Source: Gammaproteobacteria bacterium (GTDB lineage Bacteria > Pseudomonadota > Gammaproteobacteria > Chromatiales > Chromatiaceae). Taken from it: a DNA stretch of 7,974 nucleotides. The notes below the pieces were generated by a model, which searched no databases, was not told where the DNA came from, and worked only from the letters and a program-made list of their open reading frames with translations. The stretch lies in the NCBI GenBank assembly GCA_015231665.1, contig JADGBD010000084.1, forward strand, positions 1-7,974. Reading direction: 5' to 3'. Position 1 is the first letter of the stretch. The number at the start of each line of letters is the position of its first letter. Of this stretch, positions 1 to 6,316 are shown piece by piece. Both the position numbers and the translations under genes were made by a program.

Positions 1-1086
1 GCGCGGCTCCTTGCCGAAGAAGGCCTTGACCTTCTCCTGCACCTTGGGCATGCGGCTCTGGCCACCCACCAGGATCACCTCGTCGATGTCCTTGGCGCTG
101 CAGCCGGCATCCTTCATGGCCACCTTGCAGGGCTCGATGGTGCGATCCACCAGCTCTTCCACCAGCTGCTCCAGCTTGGAGCGGGTGAGCTTGATGTTCA
201 TGTGCTTGGGACCGCTGGCATCCGCCGTAATGTAGGGCAGATTGACATCCGTCTGCTGCCCGCTGGACAGCTCGATCTTGGCCTTTTCCGCCGCCTCTTT
301 CAGCCGCTGCAGAGCCAGGGGATCGTTCTTCAGATCCACGCCCTGGTCGTGCTTGAACTCGGCAACGAGGAAATCGATGATGCGCATGTCGAAGTCTTCA
401 CCACCGAGGAAGGTATCACCGTTGGTGGAGAGCACCTCGAACTGATGCTCGCCATCGATCTCGGCGATTTCGATGATGGAGATGTCGAAAGTACCGCCGC
501 CTAGGTCATAGACCGCAATCTTCTGGTCGCCGCGCTTCTTGTCCATGCCATAGGCCAGGGCCGCGGCAGTGGGCTCGTTGATGATGCGCTTGACGTTGAG
601 GCCGGCGATCTTGCCCGCGTCCTTGGTGGCCTGGCGCTGAGAGTCGTTGAAGTAGGCCGGCACCGTGATCACCGCCTCAGTGACCGGCTCGCCGAGGTAG
701 TCCTCAGCAGTCTTCTTCATCTTCTGCAGCACCTTGGCGCTGATCTCCGGCGGCGCCATCTTGTTGCCGTTGACCTCGACCCAGGCATCGGCATTGGGGG
801 CTTTGACGATCTTGTAGGCCACCATGTCCTTGTCCTTGTTCACCATGGGGTCATCAAACCGACGCCCGATCAGACGCTTGATCGCGAACAGGGTGTTCTT
901 CGGGTTGGTCACCGCCTGACGCTTGGCGCTCTGACCCACCAGCACATCGCCATCGCTGGTGTAGGCGATGATCGACGGAGTGGTGCGATCACCCTCGCTA
1001 TTTTCAATGACTTTGACCTTGTCACCTTCCATCACTGCCACGCAGGAGTTGGTGGTGCCCAGGTCGATACCAATAATCTTGCCCAT
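1..1086 (-). CDS. dnaK: Chaperone protein DnaK (Hsp70), C-terminus beyond window
   Basis: This is the cytoplasmic Hsp70 chaperone, which binds unfolded peptide segments in an ATP-driven cycle with DnaJ and GrpE. The frame is open from ATG at 1086 to the left edge, giving 362 residues. That covers nearly the whole nucleotide-binding domain; the rest of that domain, the peptide-binding domain and the lid are outside. All three Hsp70 signatures are visible: IDLGTTNS at residues 7-14, [11 protein letters not shown] at 193-203, and [13 protein letters not shown] at 338-350. The autophosphorylation threonine is Thr200. The start is fixed by the DnaK N-terminus [14 protein letters not shown] and by an AGGAGA ribosome-binding site at 1093-1098. 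It lies 174 bp downstream of grpE, with its own sigma-32-like promoter and a leader containing a long palindrome. dnaJ would be expected next, to the left, but cannot be seen. No frameshift or missing key residue was found. Identification is certain. Confidence 0.98.
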   Translation of the reverse strand, partial: MGKIIGIDLGTTNSCVAVMEGDKVKVIENSEGDRTTPSIIAYTSDGDVLVGQSAKRQAVTNPKNTLFAIKRLIGRRFDDPMVNKDKDMVAYKIVKAPNADAWVEVNGNKMAPPEISAKVLQKMKKTAEDYLGEPVTEAVITVPAYFNDSQRQATKDAGKIAGLNVKRIINEPTAAALAYGMDKKRGDQKIAVYDLGGGTFDISIIEIAEIDGEHQFEVLSTNGDTFLGGEDFDMRIIDFLVAEFKHDQGVDLKNDPLALQRLKEAAEKAKIELSSGQQTDVNLPYITADASGPKHMNIKLTRSKLEQLVEELVDRTIEPCKVAMKDAGCSAKDIDEVILVGGQSRMPKVQEKVKAFFGKEPR

Positions 1087-1092
1087 GAATGT

Positions 1093-1098
1093 TCTCCT
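1093..1098 (-). promoter_or_regulatory. dnaK ribosome-binding site
   Basis: AGGAGA on the minus strand, 6 bases before the dnaK ATG, supports the chosen start. Directly upstream of it (1099-1110) is an AT-rich 12-mer that matches, with one mismatch, the repeat found just 5' of the ribosome-binding site of the motA-like gene. Confidence 0.85.
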
Positions 1099-1120
1099 AA
1101 ATAATTCTGATAGTGCTTAA

Positions 1121-1223
1121 GCCTGTTAGGGGCATTTGGTCCGCAAATGAACGCGAATACACGCAAATTGGGTTAAATCTTGTGCATTGGCGTTATTGGC
1201 GTTTATTTGCGCGCCCAACAGGC
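1121..1223 (-). repeat. 103-bp imperfect palindromic element in the dnaK leader
   Basis: The outer arms are 1121-1133 and 1211-1223 (GCCTGTTAGGGGC against the complement GCCTGTTGGGCGC, 11 of 13 identical, 12 of 13 pairable as RNA with one G-U). The inner arms are 1142-1158 and 1195-1211 (15 of 17 identical), separated from the outer left arm by an 8-base bulge. The loop is 1159-1194. Within it the heptamer CGC(A/G)AAT recurs at roughly 9-10 base intervals on both arms. The element lies between the predicted dnaK promoter and the ribosome-binding site, so it would be transcribed into the dnaK leader as a long hairpin. It could be a small dispersed repeat of REP or MITE type. No flanking duplication was seen. 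Confidence 0.75.
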
Positions 1224-1237
1224 ATCGGATGTTGAAT

Positions 1238-1265
1238 AAATGGGTTGTCTGTCAGGCTTTTCAAG
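1238..1265 (-). promoter_or_regulatory. Sigma-32-like heat-shock promoter for dnaK
   Basis: On the minus strand the -35 element CTTGAAA lies at 1259-1265, followed by a 13-bp spacer (1246-1258) and the -10 element ACCCATTT at 1238-1245. This is one base from the sigma-32 -10 consensus CCCCATNT, and the -35 matches perfectly. The -35 overlaps the grpE stop codon (1261-1263). Transcription would start near 1231, giving a leader of about 145 bases that contains the whole palindrome at 1121-1223. It would let dnaK be induced separately from grpE. Confidence 0.75.
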
Positions 1266-1863
1266 CGGCTGAGCTGACAATCACCATGGCCGGGCGCAGC
1301 AGGCGACCGTTGAGCAGATAGCCCTTCTGCACCACCTGCACCACGGTGTTGGCCGGGTGCTCGGCGCTGGGCATCATCGACATCGCCTGATGCTGCTCGG
1401 GATTGAAGGGCTGGCCGGTGGGGTCCAGCTGCTCGACGCCAAATTTCTGCATCACATCACCCAGCAGCTTGAGGGTCAGCTCGGTGCCCTCGCGCAGGGT
1501 CTGCAGCTGCGCCTGTTCATCCTGAGCGGCCTGATGGCCCAGCTCCAGGCTGTCGCGCACCTGCAGCAGTTCGTTGGCGAAGCGCTCCAGGGCGTACTTG
1601 TGGGCACTCTCCAGATCCCGCTCGTGGCGCTTGCGCAGGTTGTCCATCTCCGCCATCACCCGCATCAGCTTGTCCCGGTTTTGCTGGGCCTGGCTGCTGG
1701 CTTGCTCCAACTGCCGCGCCAGCTCATCCGCATCGGCATCCAGGGCGCCCTGTTCGGCATCCTCAGGGCTCAGCTGGGCCTCATCAATCGGGGCCTGTGC
1801 CGATTCCGCCGATTCTGGCCGGAGTTCTTCCAGGTTGGGATTTTGCTGCTGTTGATCGCTCAT
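1261..1863 (-). CDS. grpE: Nucleotide exchange factor GrpE
   Basis: GrpE is the homodimeric cytoplasmic co-chaperone that releases ADP from DnaK. The chosen frame has 200 residues, close to the E. coli length of 197. The N-terminal ~45 residues are acidic and probably disordered. A long helix follows (about 46-135) with the conserved stretch MAEMDNLRKRHERD around 70-83. The C-terminal beta domain carries the family signature NTVVQVVQKGYLLNGRLLRPA at 172-192. The frame is open up to 2064, but the upstream extension has no GrpE similarity. The predicted sigma-32 promoter also lies downstream of that alternative start, so ATG at 1863 is preferred. Its ribosome-binding site is modest (AAGAGGCG at 1876-1883, or AAGG closer in). 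It precedes dnaK and follows the motB-like gene, with no obvious terminator in between, so read-through from upstream is possible. Confidence 0.95.
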   Translation of the reverse strand: MSDQQQQNPNLEELRPESAESAQAPIDEAQLSPEDAEQGALDADADELARQLEQASSQAQQNRDKLMRVMAEMDNLRKRHERDLESAHKYALERFANELLQVRDSLELGHQAAQDEQAQLQTLREGTELTLKLLGDVMQKFGVEQLDPTGQPFNPEQHQAMSMMPSAEHPANTVVQVVQKGYLLNGRLLRPAMVIVSSAA

Positions 1864-1938
1864 CGGCCTTGCTATCGCCTCTTGTTGAAGAAAAAACCAC
1901 AGCCGACAGCTGCAACCGCCGGGGCTGAATTTCCCCTC

Positions 1939-1966
1939 AAATGGGGATGGATAAGGGGCTTTCAAC
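1939..1966 (-). promoter_or_regulatory. Sigma-32-like heat-shock promoter for grpE
   Basis: On the minus strand GTTGAAA lies at 1960-1966 (TTGAAA at 1960-1965), followed by a 13-bp spacer (1947-1959) and a perfect -10 element CCCCATTT at 1939-1946. Both boxes agree with the sigma-32 consensus, apart from the first base of the extended -35. Transcription would begin about 70 bases before the grpE ATG. The layout is identical in spacing to the dnaK promoter at 1238-1265. A 7-bp-stem hairpin sequence (1973-1990) sits immediately upstream. Confidence 0.8.
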
Positions 1967-1972
1967 TCAATT

Positions 1973-1990
1973 CGCCAAAGAATTTTGGCG
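1973..1990. repeat. Perfect small inverted repeat upstream of the grpE promoter
   Basis: CGCCAAA and TTTGGCG are 7-bp perfect arms around a 4-base centre. The repeat ends 7 bases from the -35 box of the grpE promoter. No T-run follows on either strand, so it is unlikely to be a terminator. A regulator-binding site or a chance palindrome are both possible. Confidence 0.4.
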
Positions 1991-2064
1991 GTGTGTGCAG
2001 GGGACGGGCTGAGGGAGTGAGTAGCTCTGTAACCCACGATCTTCTGGTCCGATCTCATTTCCAA

Positions 2065-2099
2065 CTCTGCGATCTCTGCGCTGCTTTGCGTCCTCTGCG
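2065..2099. repeat. Short-period CTCTGCG repeat between the motB-like gene and grpE
   Basis: Four copies of CTCTGCG (one is CTTTGCG) start at 2065, 2074, 2084 and 2093, giving a period of 9-10 bases. Read on the minus strand they form a GACGCAGAG / GACGCAAAG type array. Similar arrays occur dispersed between genes in many bacterial genomes. The array begins 14 bases after the stop codon of the motB-like gene. Its role is unknown. Confidence 0.6.
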
Positions 2100-2112
2100 T
2101 CCTTTTCGGTTC

Positions 2113-3150
2113 TCAGAACTGCTGCCGCTGGGGCTCCAGCTCCAACACCAGGCTGACGCGGCGGTTGGCGGCGCGGCCCTCGGTGGTGTCGTTGTCGGCG
2201 CGGGGACGGGTATCGCCGTAGCCGATAGCGCGCAGGCGCTCGGCACCTATGCCGCGCCCGACCAGATAGCGCACCACGCTGGCGGCACGGGCGCTGGAGA
2301 GCTCCCAGTTGGAGGGATAGACCCCGGAGGTGATCGGTCGACTGTCGGCGTGACCCTCCACCGAGATGACCCCGGGGTGGCGGGCCAGCAGGCTGGCCAG
2401 CTCGATTAGCAGCTCGGCACCACTGGCGGTGAGCTCGGCGCTGGCATCGGCAAAGAGGATGTTGTCCCTGGTCTCTAGGCGTACCTGGGTCTCGCTGGTG
2501 CTGAGGGTGACGCCATTGCCCAGACCCTTCCAGCGCAGGGCCTCCACTAGCGGCGCGGGATCAAAACGCGGTGATTTGACCGAGCCAGTCGGCAGCGGTG
2601 CCATCGCCGCAAGTTGGGGGTCTTCTTCCGTCAGGGATTCTTGCAGGACCGACGGCGGCTCCATGGTCGGGTTTTTGCTCGGCAGTTGCAGGGCCTGGGT
2701 CAGCACCACCGGTTCCGGTTCGACCAGAGGCTCGACCAGCTGCTCGGCCAAAGACTCGACCAAAGACTCTACCAGCCCCTCGGATTCGGCCAGAAATTCA
2801 GCCTGGGGTTCTATTCGCGGCTCGACAGCGCTCAGGGCCACCACTGCCGCCTGTTGCGCCAATGGGGCTGTGGCTTCTGCCGCCTGGGTATCTGCTATTT
2901 TTTCCGCCTTGGCCACTGCCACAGCCGCTGGCTTGACCTCTTGCAGACCTACCTCGGCATCGGGATTGCCCGCGTGTTGCAGCATCAGCAGCACCACCAT
3001 GAGCACCAGCAGGAGGGTGAGCACATCCACATAGCTGAGCAACCAGCTGTCGCTGCCTGGGCCTTCTTTTTGCAGCGGCGACCAGGGATCGCGCGCCGCA
3101 TCCATCTCCTGTTCCAGCTCCGCCAGACGGGCTTGAGAGACCGCGCTCAT
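2113..3150 (-). CDS. MotB-type protein with OmpA peptidoglycan-binding domain
   Basis: This is a predicted inner-membrane protein of 345 residues built like MotB. It has a short cytoplasmic N-terminus, one membrane segment (about 37-58) and a periplasmic OmpA/MotB domain (about 225-340). Asp42 in SYVDVLTLLL occupies the place of the proton-carrying aspartate of MotB. In the OmpA domain, VEGHADSRP (264-272), NWELSSARA (281-289) and NRRVSLVLEL (329-338) are the usual peptidoglycan-binding signatures. Between them is a long linker (60-200) rich in Pro, Glu, Ala and Val, with a degenerate LVES/LVEP repeat at 126-147. The start lies 2 bp after the stop of the motA-like gene, so the two are almost certainly co-translated as channel partners. 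It may be a flagellar stator or an unassigned ion-driven complex. No other flagellar gene is visible, so no symbol is given. Confidence 0.88.
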   Translation of the reverse strand: MSAVSQARLAELEQEMDAARDPWSPLQKEGPGSDSWLLSYVDVLTLLLVLMVVLLMLQHAGNPDAEVGLQEVKPAAVAVAKAEKIADTQAAEATAPLAQQAAVVALSAVEPRIEPQAEFLAESEGLVESLVESLAEQLVEPLVEPEPVVLTQALQLPSKNPTMEPPSVLQESLTEEDPQLAAMAPLPTGSVKSPRFDPAPLVEALRWKGLGNGVTLSTSETQVRLETRDNILFADASAELTASGAELLIELASLLARHPGVISVEGHADSRPITSGVYPSNWELSSARAASVVRYLVGRGIGAERLRAIGYGDTRPRADNDTTEGRAANRRVSLVLELEPQRQQF

Positions 3151-3152
3151 GC

Positions 3153-3986
3153 TCAGGCTGCCTTTGCCCGCTGGATCAGCTGGCGGATGCGCGGCGGCAT
3201 GCTCGGCATGGCCGGCAGACTGTATTCACGGTTGCCGTCGAGGTAGGTTTCCAGCGCCTCCTGAATATGAATCGGATGGCTGCGCTCGCGCAGCATCAGC
3301 ACCGTCTCCATCTGCGCGTACATCCAGGAGATGCGCGCCCGCGACTGCTGCTCCATCTTCGCCACCAGGGGTTTGAGCAGCAGATTGGCACCAATCAGGC
3401 CATACACGGTGGTGAGCATGGCAAAGCCCATGGCCACGCCGACCTCGTTGATGCCTTTGTCGCCCAGGCCAAAAAGCATCTGCACCAGGCCAAGCAGGGT
3501 GCCGAGCATTCCCAGGGCCGGTGCGTAGCCGATCATGGAGCGAATCACGCGAATCTCTTGCTGATCGTTCTCGCGCTCGTTGCCGATGCGCCATTGCAGG
3601 GTGCGCATCATCTCCCGCTCCGGCGTGCGGTCGAGCACCAGCATGACGCCGCGGCGGAGAAAATCGTCCTCGATCTGCTGCGCCAGTTGCTCGGCCACCC
3701 GAGCGTTGCCACGGCGGGCCCACTCGGCCACATGGAGGAACTTGTCCAGGGTCTTGCGCCGAGCCAGTTTCTGCTCGCGCTCGTCAAACACCTGCGGAGC
3801 CTTGAGCAGCACCCCAACCACCTTTTCCGCCGACTGACTGGAAACCGACGCCAAAAAGGTGCCGCCAATCACAAAGACAAAGCCGGCGATGGCCCCACCC
3901 CAGGCACCGCCGATGCCGCTCAGCATCAGTACCAGAGCGAGTAACACCAGCAGGGCATTGGTCACCACCAGGATTCGAGAATTCAT
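3153..3986 (-). CDS. MotA/TolQ/ExbB-type proton channel protein
   Basis: This is a predicted inner-membrane channel subunit of 277 residues with MotA-like topology. Two N-terminal membrane segments (about 5-23 and 27-47) precede a charged cytoplasmic region (about 60-150). Two further segments follow at about 152-174 and 184-206, then a cytoplasmic tail. The sequences GYAPALGMLGTLLGLVQML (153-171) and GFAMLTTVYGLIGANLLLKP (187-206) are the hallmark third and fourth helices, with conserved prolines Pro156 and Pro206. The frame extends upstream to 4040, but ATG at 3986 is chosen because a strong GGAGG site precedes it and membrane segment 1 starts right after. It is the first gene of a pair with the motB-like gene. 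Its length is close to MotA and PomA and far below the long-tailed ZorA proteins. The driving ion and the process served cannot be read from sequence. Confidence 0.88.
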   Translation of the reverse strand: MNSRILVVTNALLVLLALVLMLSGIGGAWGGAIAGFVFVIGGTFLASVSSQSAEKVVGVLLKAPQVFDEREQKLARRKTLDKFLHVAEWARRGNARVAEQLAQQIEDDFLRRGVMLVLDRTPEREMMRTLQWRIGNERENDQQEIRVIRSMIGYAPALGMLGTLLGLVQMLFGLGDKGINEVGVAMGFAMLTTVYGLIGANLLLKPLVAKMEQQSRARISWMYAQMETVLMLRERSHPIHIQEALETYLDGNREYSLPAMPSMPPRIRQLIQRAKAA

Positions 3987-3991
3987 TATGC

Positions 3992-3996
3992 CTCCT
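3992..3996 (-). promoter_or_regulatory. Ribosome-binding site that decides the motA-like start
   Basis: A GGAGG core lies 5 bases before ATG 3986 on the minus strand. The upstream in-frame ATG at 4040 would read through this site and the direct repeat, so the shorter protein is favoured. Confidence 0.8.
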
Positions 3997-3999
3997 TCC

Positions 4000-4031
4000 A
4001 AATTATTCTGACTGGCAAAATTATTCTGACT
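4000..4031. repeat. 14-bp direct repeat just upstream of the motA-like gene
   Basis: AAATTATTCTGACT occurs at 4000-4013 and again at 4018-4031, an 18-base period with a 4-base spacer. The first copy sits 3 bases from the GGAGG ribosome-binding site. A related 12-mer (one mismatch) occupies the equivalent position before dnaK at 1099-1110. It could be a binding site for a shared regulator, an AT-rich promoter or UP-type region, or a dispersed intergenic repeat. Confidence 0.6.
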
Positions 4032-4192
4032 AAGCAGCACAATGCAGGAAGCGGGCCAAGTCTGTAATGGCCAGATTGGCCGCTGGAGGCCCGTGGATGC
4101 TCCGCCAGCCGAACCAGCTACCCGCCGAACCCGCTTTGGTCTATGATGCGCACGCCCTCACTTGCTTTATACCCCTGCGCAGAACAACCCCC

Positions 4193-5260
4193 ATGCCGTA
4201 CCTATTGATCCTTCTGATTGGCCTGCTTGGCGGATGCGTCACCCTGGATAGCCGTGATGAGGCTCCAGCCGGCACAACCGTCTCTGGCCCCAAGGTCACC
4301 CCGGTGTTTTACGCCACCTGCCGCAAGCCAAGCAGCAAGTCCGGGGTGTATTTTGGCAGCGAGCGGGCCGAGCTGAGTTACGGCAGCCTGGATATCAGCA
4401 TTCCCGCCCGCCACCTGGTAGGTCGCAAGGAAGCCCCCAGCCTGCTCAAATTTCAGTACTCTGAAGACCACAGCAAACACATTGCCATCCAGTGGCACAA
4501 CAGCTACTTTCACAATGCCTTTTATCACTACCTGAACAAGGCCTTGGATCAGTCTGGCGGCAAGCTGATGATCTTCGTCCACGGCTACAACGTCGAGTTC
4601 AGTGATGCCGCCCGCTCCCTCGGTCAGTTCGCCACCGACCTCAAGTACAATCCGGGAGTTCTGTTCAGCTGGCCCTCCCAGGGCAGCCTCACCGGCTACA
4701 CGGTGGATGCGACCAATGCCGAATGGGCCCAATCCCTGTTTCTCGACTTCCTCAAGGACATTCTCGACAACACCCAGGCCCGCGAGATCCAGATTGTCGG
4801 CCACAGCATGGGCACTCGCCTCATCACCCGCGGCATGGCCACCCTGGCAGCGGATCGCAGCCGGGAGGACATGCAGCGCTTTGGCAACATCGTCCTGCTC
4901 GCCCCCGACATCGATGCCGATGTCTTTCGCCGCGACCTGGCCCCACGCATAGAAAGCGCGCAGATACCCGTCACCCTCTACGCCTCCTCAGGCGACAAGG
5001 CGCTGATAGCCTCCAAGGCCTTCAACGGCTACCACCGCGCAGGAGATTCGGGAGAGGAACTGGTGATAGTGCCCGGGGTGGAGACCATCGATGCCTCGGA
5101 GGTGGCCGGTGGGCTGTTGGGTCACACCTATTTTGCCGAAGACCCGCGCATTATCGGCGACATCTATGCCTTGCTGCAGGCCAACCAGCGTGCTGATCAG
5201 CGTTTTGCCCTGGCGCCTGTTCAGAGCAAGGACGGCAGGTACTGGGTGTTTCGCAAGTAG
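4193..5260 (+). CDS. Predicted lipoprotein, DUF900-type alpha/beta hydrolase
   Basis: This 355-residue protein starts at the ATG that directly precedes a lipoprotein signal peptide. The hydrophobic stretch LLILLIGLLGGC ends in a lipobox with Cys15 as the predicted lipidated residue. Valine at the next position would allow sorting to the outer membrane. The hydrolase core covers about 120-320. LMIFVHGYNVEF (125-136) is the oxyanion-side strand typical of the DUF900 family. IVGHSMGTRL (201-210) is the nucleophile elbow with Ser205. An aspartate in LLAPDIDADVF (235-245, Asp239) or Asp268, and His311 in GLLGHTYF, are the best candidates for the rest of the triad. The upstream start at 4067 would bury the signal peptide and is rejected, although the ribosome-binding site at 4193 is weak. 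The substrate is unknown; an esterase or lipase-like activity in the cell envelope is an inference from fold and location. It diverges from the channel pair and ends 54 bp before the IS. Confidence 0.85.
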   Translation: MPYLLILLIGLLGGCVTLDSRDEAPAGTTVSGPKVTPVFYATCRKPSSKSGVYFGSERAELSYGSLDISIPARHLVGRKEAPSLLKFQYSEDHSKHIAIQWHNSYFHNAFYHYLNKALDQSGGKLMIFVHGYNVEFSDAARSLGQFATDLKYNPGVLFSWPSQGSLTGYTVDATNAEWAQSLFLDFLKDILDNTQAREIQIVGHSMGTRLITRGMATLAADRSREDMQRFGNIVLLAPDIDADVFRRDLAPRIESAQIPVTLYASSGDKALIASKAFNGYHRAGDSGEELVIVPGVETIDASEVAGGLLGHTYFAEDPRIIGDIYALLQANQRADQRFALAPVQSKDGRYWVFRK

Positions 5261-5314
5261 GCCACACACCGCTATCCCAGCGGCATCTGCTGCGACCTTA
5301 CTGTGAAACAACAT

Positions 5315-5339
5315 GGCTATGTCTGCGTTAGCTGTTGGT
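5315..5339. repeat. Left terminal inverted repeat of the IS
   Basis: It begins GGCTATGTCTGCGTTAGC. It differs from the right repeat at positions 4, 8 and 24 only. It contains the transposase stop codon (TAG on the minus strand, 5317-5319), so the last residues of the protein (QQLTQT) are encoded by the repeat itself. Confidence 0.9.
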
Positions 5340-6273
5340 CAATGCCCTGTGCCTGACGCAGCATCAATTGAGGTGACAGGAACTGGGCGTGCTTTTCCAA
5401 GCATCGCTTCCACCCCAGGTAGTTGGCCAAGTATTTCGTGGCCACGCCGTGAAATCGGGCCATCCAACCCTTCAGTCGGCTATCGTAGGCATTCACATTC
5501 TGGATGTGAAAGGGGCCTTGAGCCCGGATCCCTGCACTGAGGTTGACCGGGCGATGCTCAAGCCCTGCTTGGCGAGTGAAGCGACGGTATATGGCACTCC
5601 CGTCGGAACACAGAACCGCATCAGATTTGATGACCGGTCCGAGAACGGCCGCCAGCGCCGCGCTATCGGCTTGGGGCAGCACGGCGTCGAACGTGGTCCG
5701 GGAGCGGTCCCTGGCGATGAGGACGGGAATCTGTTCATCGGATAGCCCACGCTTGGTGGCGGTGCCACCCCGTTTGCGCGGCGGTCGAGACAGATTGCGT
5801 TCGCCCTTGTGCGATTCCAGGAAATAGGTCTCATCGGCCTCGACAATACCCTCAAGGACCGCCGGTTGGGCTGCGGCAGGCAAGGTCAGAAAGCGATGGC
5901 GCCAGCGAAAGGCTGTGTCCTTGTGCACGCCACAGTGCTGTGCCGCCTTGCGCACCGACCAGCCGTCTAGCAGGGCCTGCGCGTAAGACCCCCAACGGTC
6001 GTGATGCCGCAGGTGCGCCAGTGGTGTGCCGGTGAGTGGGTTGAATGTCTTGCCGCACGACTTGCAGCGATAACGCGGCAACCCATGGGAGTTACCCCAG
6101 CGAATCGCCTGTTCGTGATGGCAATGGGGGTATTGGGGCGGATGCTGGAAAAGAGGATTCAGTACCGCTTCGGACGACGTCCCTTGCTGAAACCAGGAAA
6201 AGGCTTGTTCGCGTTGGGAAGGACTCAACTGCTTGGCTTGCGAGAGCCAATGATGAAAGGCGTCTGGTTGCAT
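5317..6273 (-). CDS. IS1595-family transposase
   Basis: The transposase has 318 residues from ATG 6273 and is full-length for the family. Residues ~46-80 form the N-terminal zinc-ribbon region, with C51 and the C70-x2-C73 pair followed by TFNPLTGTPLAHLR. A helix-turn-helix-like stretch (LLDGWSVRKAAQHCGVHKDT, 101-120) comes next. The ISXO2-like DDE domain follows: EADETYFLESHKG (145-157) with Asp147, then LCSDGSAIYRRF (221-232) with Asp224, then QNVNAYDSRLKGWMARFHG (258-276), which carries the third position (Asn or acidic in this family). The residue expected to be the first zinc cysteine is Tyr48 (YPHC instead of CPHC), a possible inactivating change. An ATG 48 bases further upstream exists, but the resulting extension has no family similarity and would overlap the right inverted repeat. 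The gene is otherwise intact. Confidence 0.92.
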   Translation of the reverse strand: MQPDAFHHWLSQAKQLSPSQREQAFSWFQQGTSSEAVLNPLFQHPPQYPHCHHEQAIRWGNSHGLPRYRCKSCGKTFNPLTGTPLAHLRHHDRWGSYAQALLDGWSVRKAAQHCGVHKDTAFRWRHRFLTLPAAAQPAVLEGIVEADETYFLESHKGERNLSRPPRKRGGTATKRGLSDEQIPVLIARDRSRTTFDAVLPQADSAALAAVLGPVIKSDAVLCSDGSAIYRRFTRQAGLEHRPVNLSAGIRAQGPFHIQNVNAYDSRLKGWMARFHGVATKYLANYLGWKRCLEKHAQFLSPQLMLRQAQGIDQQLTQT

Positions 6274-6316
6274 CGCGAGACCCCGGATGGTGGGACATGC
6301 TCCATGTATTGTTCGC

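Larger units (their letters stand above)
3987..4192. other. Divergent spacer between the motA-like gene and the lipoprotein gene
   Basis: This 206-bp spacer holds the direct repeat at 4000-4031 and a small palindrome (GGCCA-GAT-TGGCC, 4069-4081). The plus-strand frame is open here from 4067, but its translation (rich in Pro, Arg and Ala) has no signal or domain and is treated as non-coding. No convincing sigma-70 promoter with correct spacing was found on either strand. Confidence 0.5.

Noticed and set aside
1864..2064. 67-residue N-terminal extension of grpE
   Set aside because: There is no GrpE similarity, it runs into the CTCTGCG repeat, and the sigma-32 promoter lies inside it.
2065..2099. 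CRISPR array
   Set aside because: The units are 7 bp with 2-3 base gaps; there are no 20-40 bp repeats with unique spacers and no cas genes.
1357..2409. Long plus-strand open frame (350 residues) opposite grpE and the motB-like gene
   Set aside because: It is a shadow of two well-supported minus-strand genes in GC-rich DNA and has a low-complexity Leu/Gly/Gln translation without domains.
2113..3986. Zorya-type defence pair (ZorA/ZorB)
   Set aside because: The MotA-type protein has 277 residues without the long ZorA tail, and no ZorC, ZorD or ZorE-like gene is adjacent. The neighbours are core chaperone genes.
4067..4192. 42-residue upstream extension of the lipoprotein
   Set aside because: It would bury the lipoprotein signal peptide inside the protein. 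The sequence is Pro/Arg/Ala-rich with no ribosome-binding site advantage.
4202..4804. 200-residue minus-strand frame opposite the DUF900 gene
   Set aside because: It is antisense to a gene with a clear signal peptide and catalytic motif. It shows no domain.
5269..5283. Hairpin CCGCT-ATCCC-AGCGG after the lipoprotein gene as a terminator
   Set aside because: The stem is only 5 bp and no T-run follows, so an intrinsic terminator is not supported.
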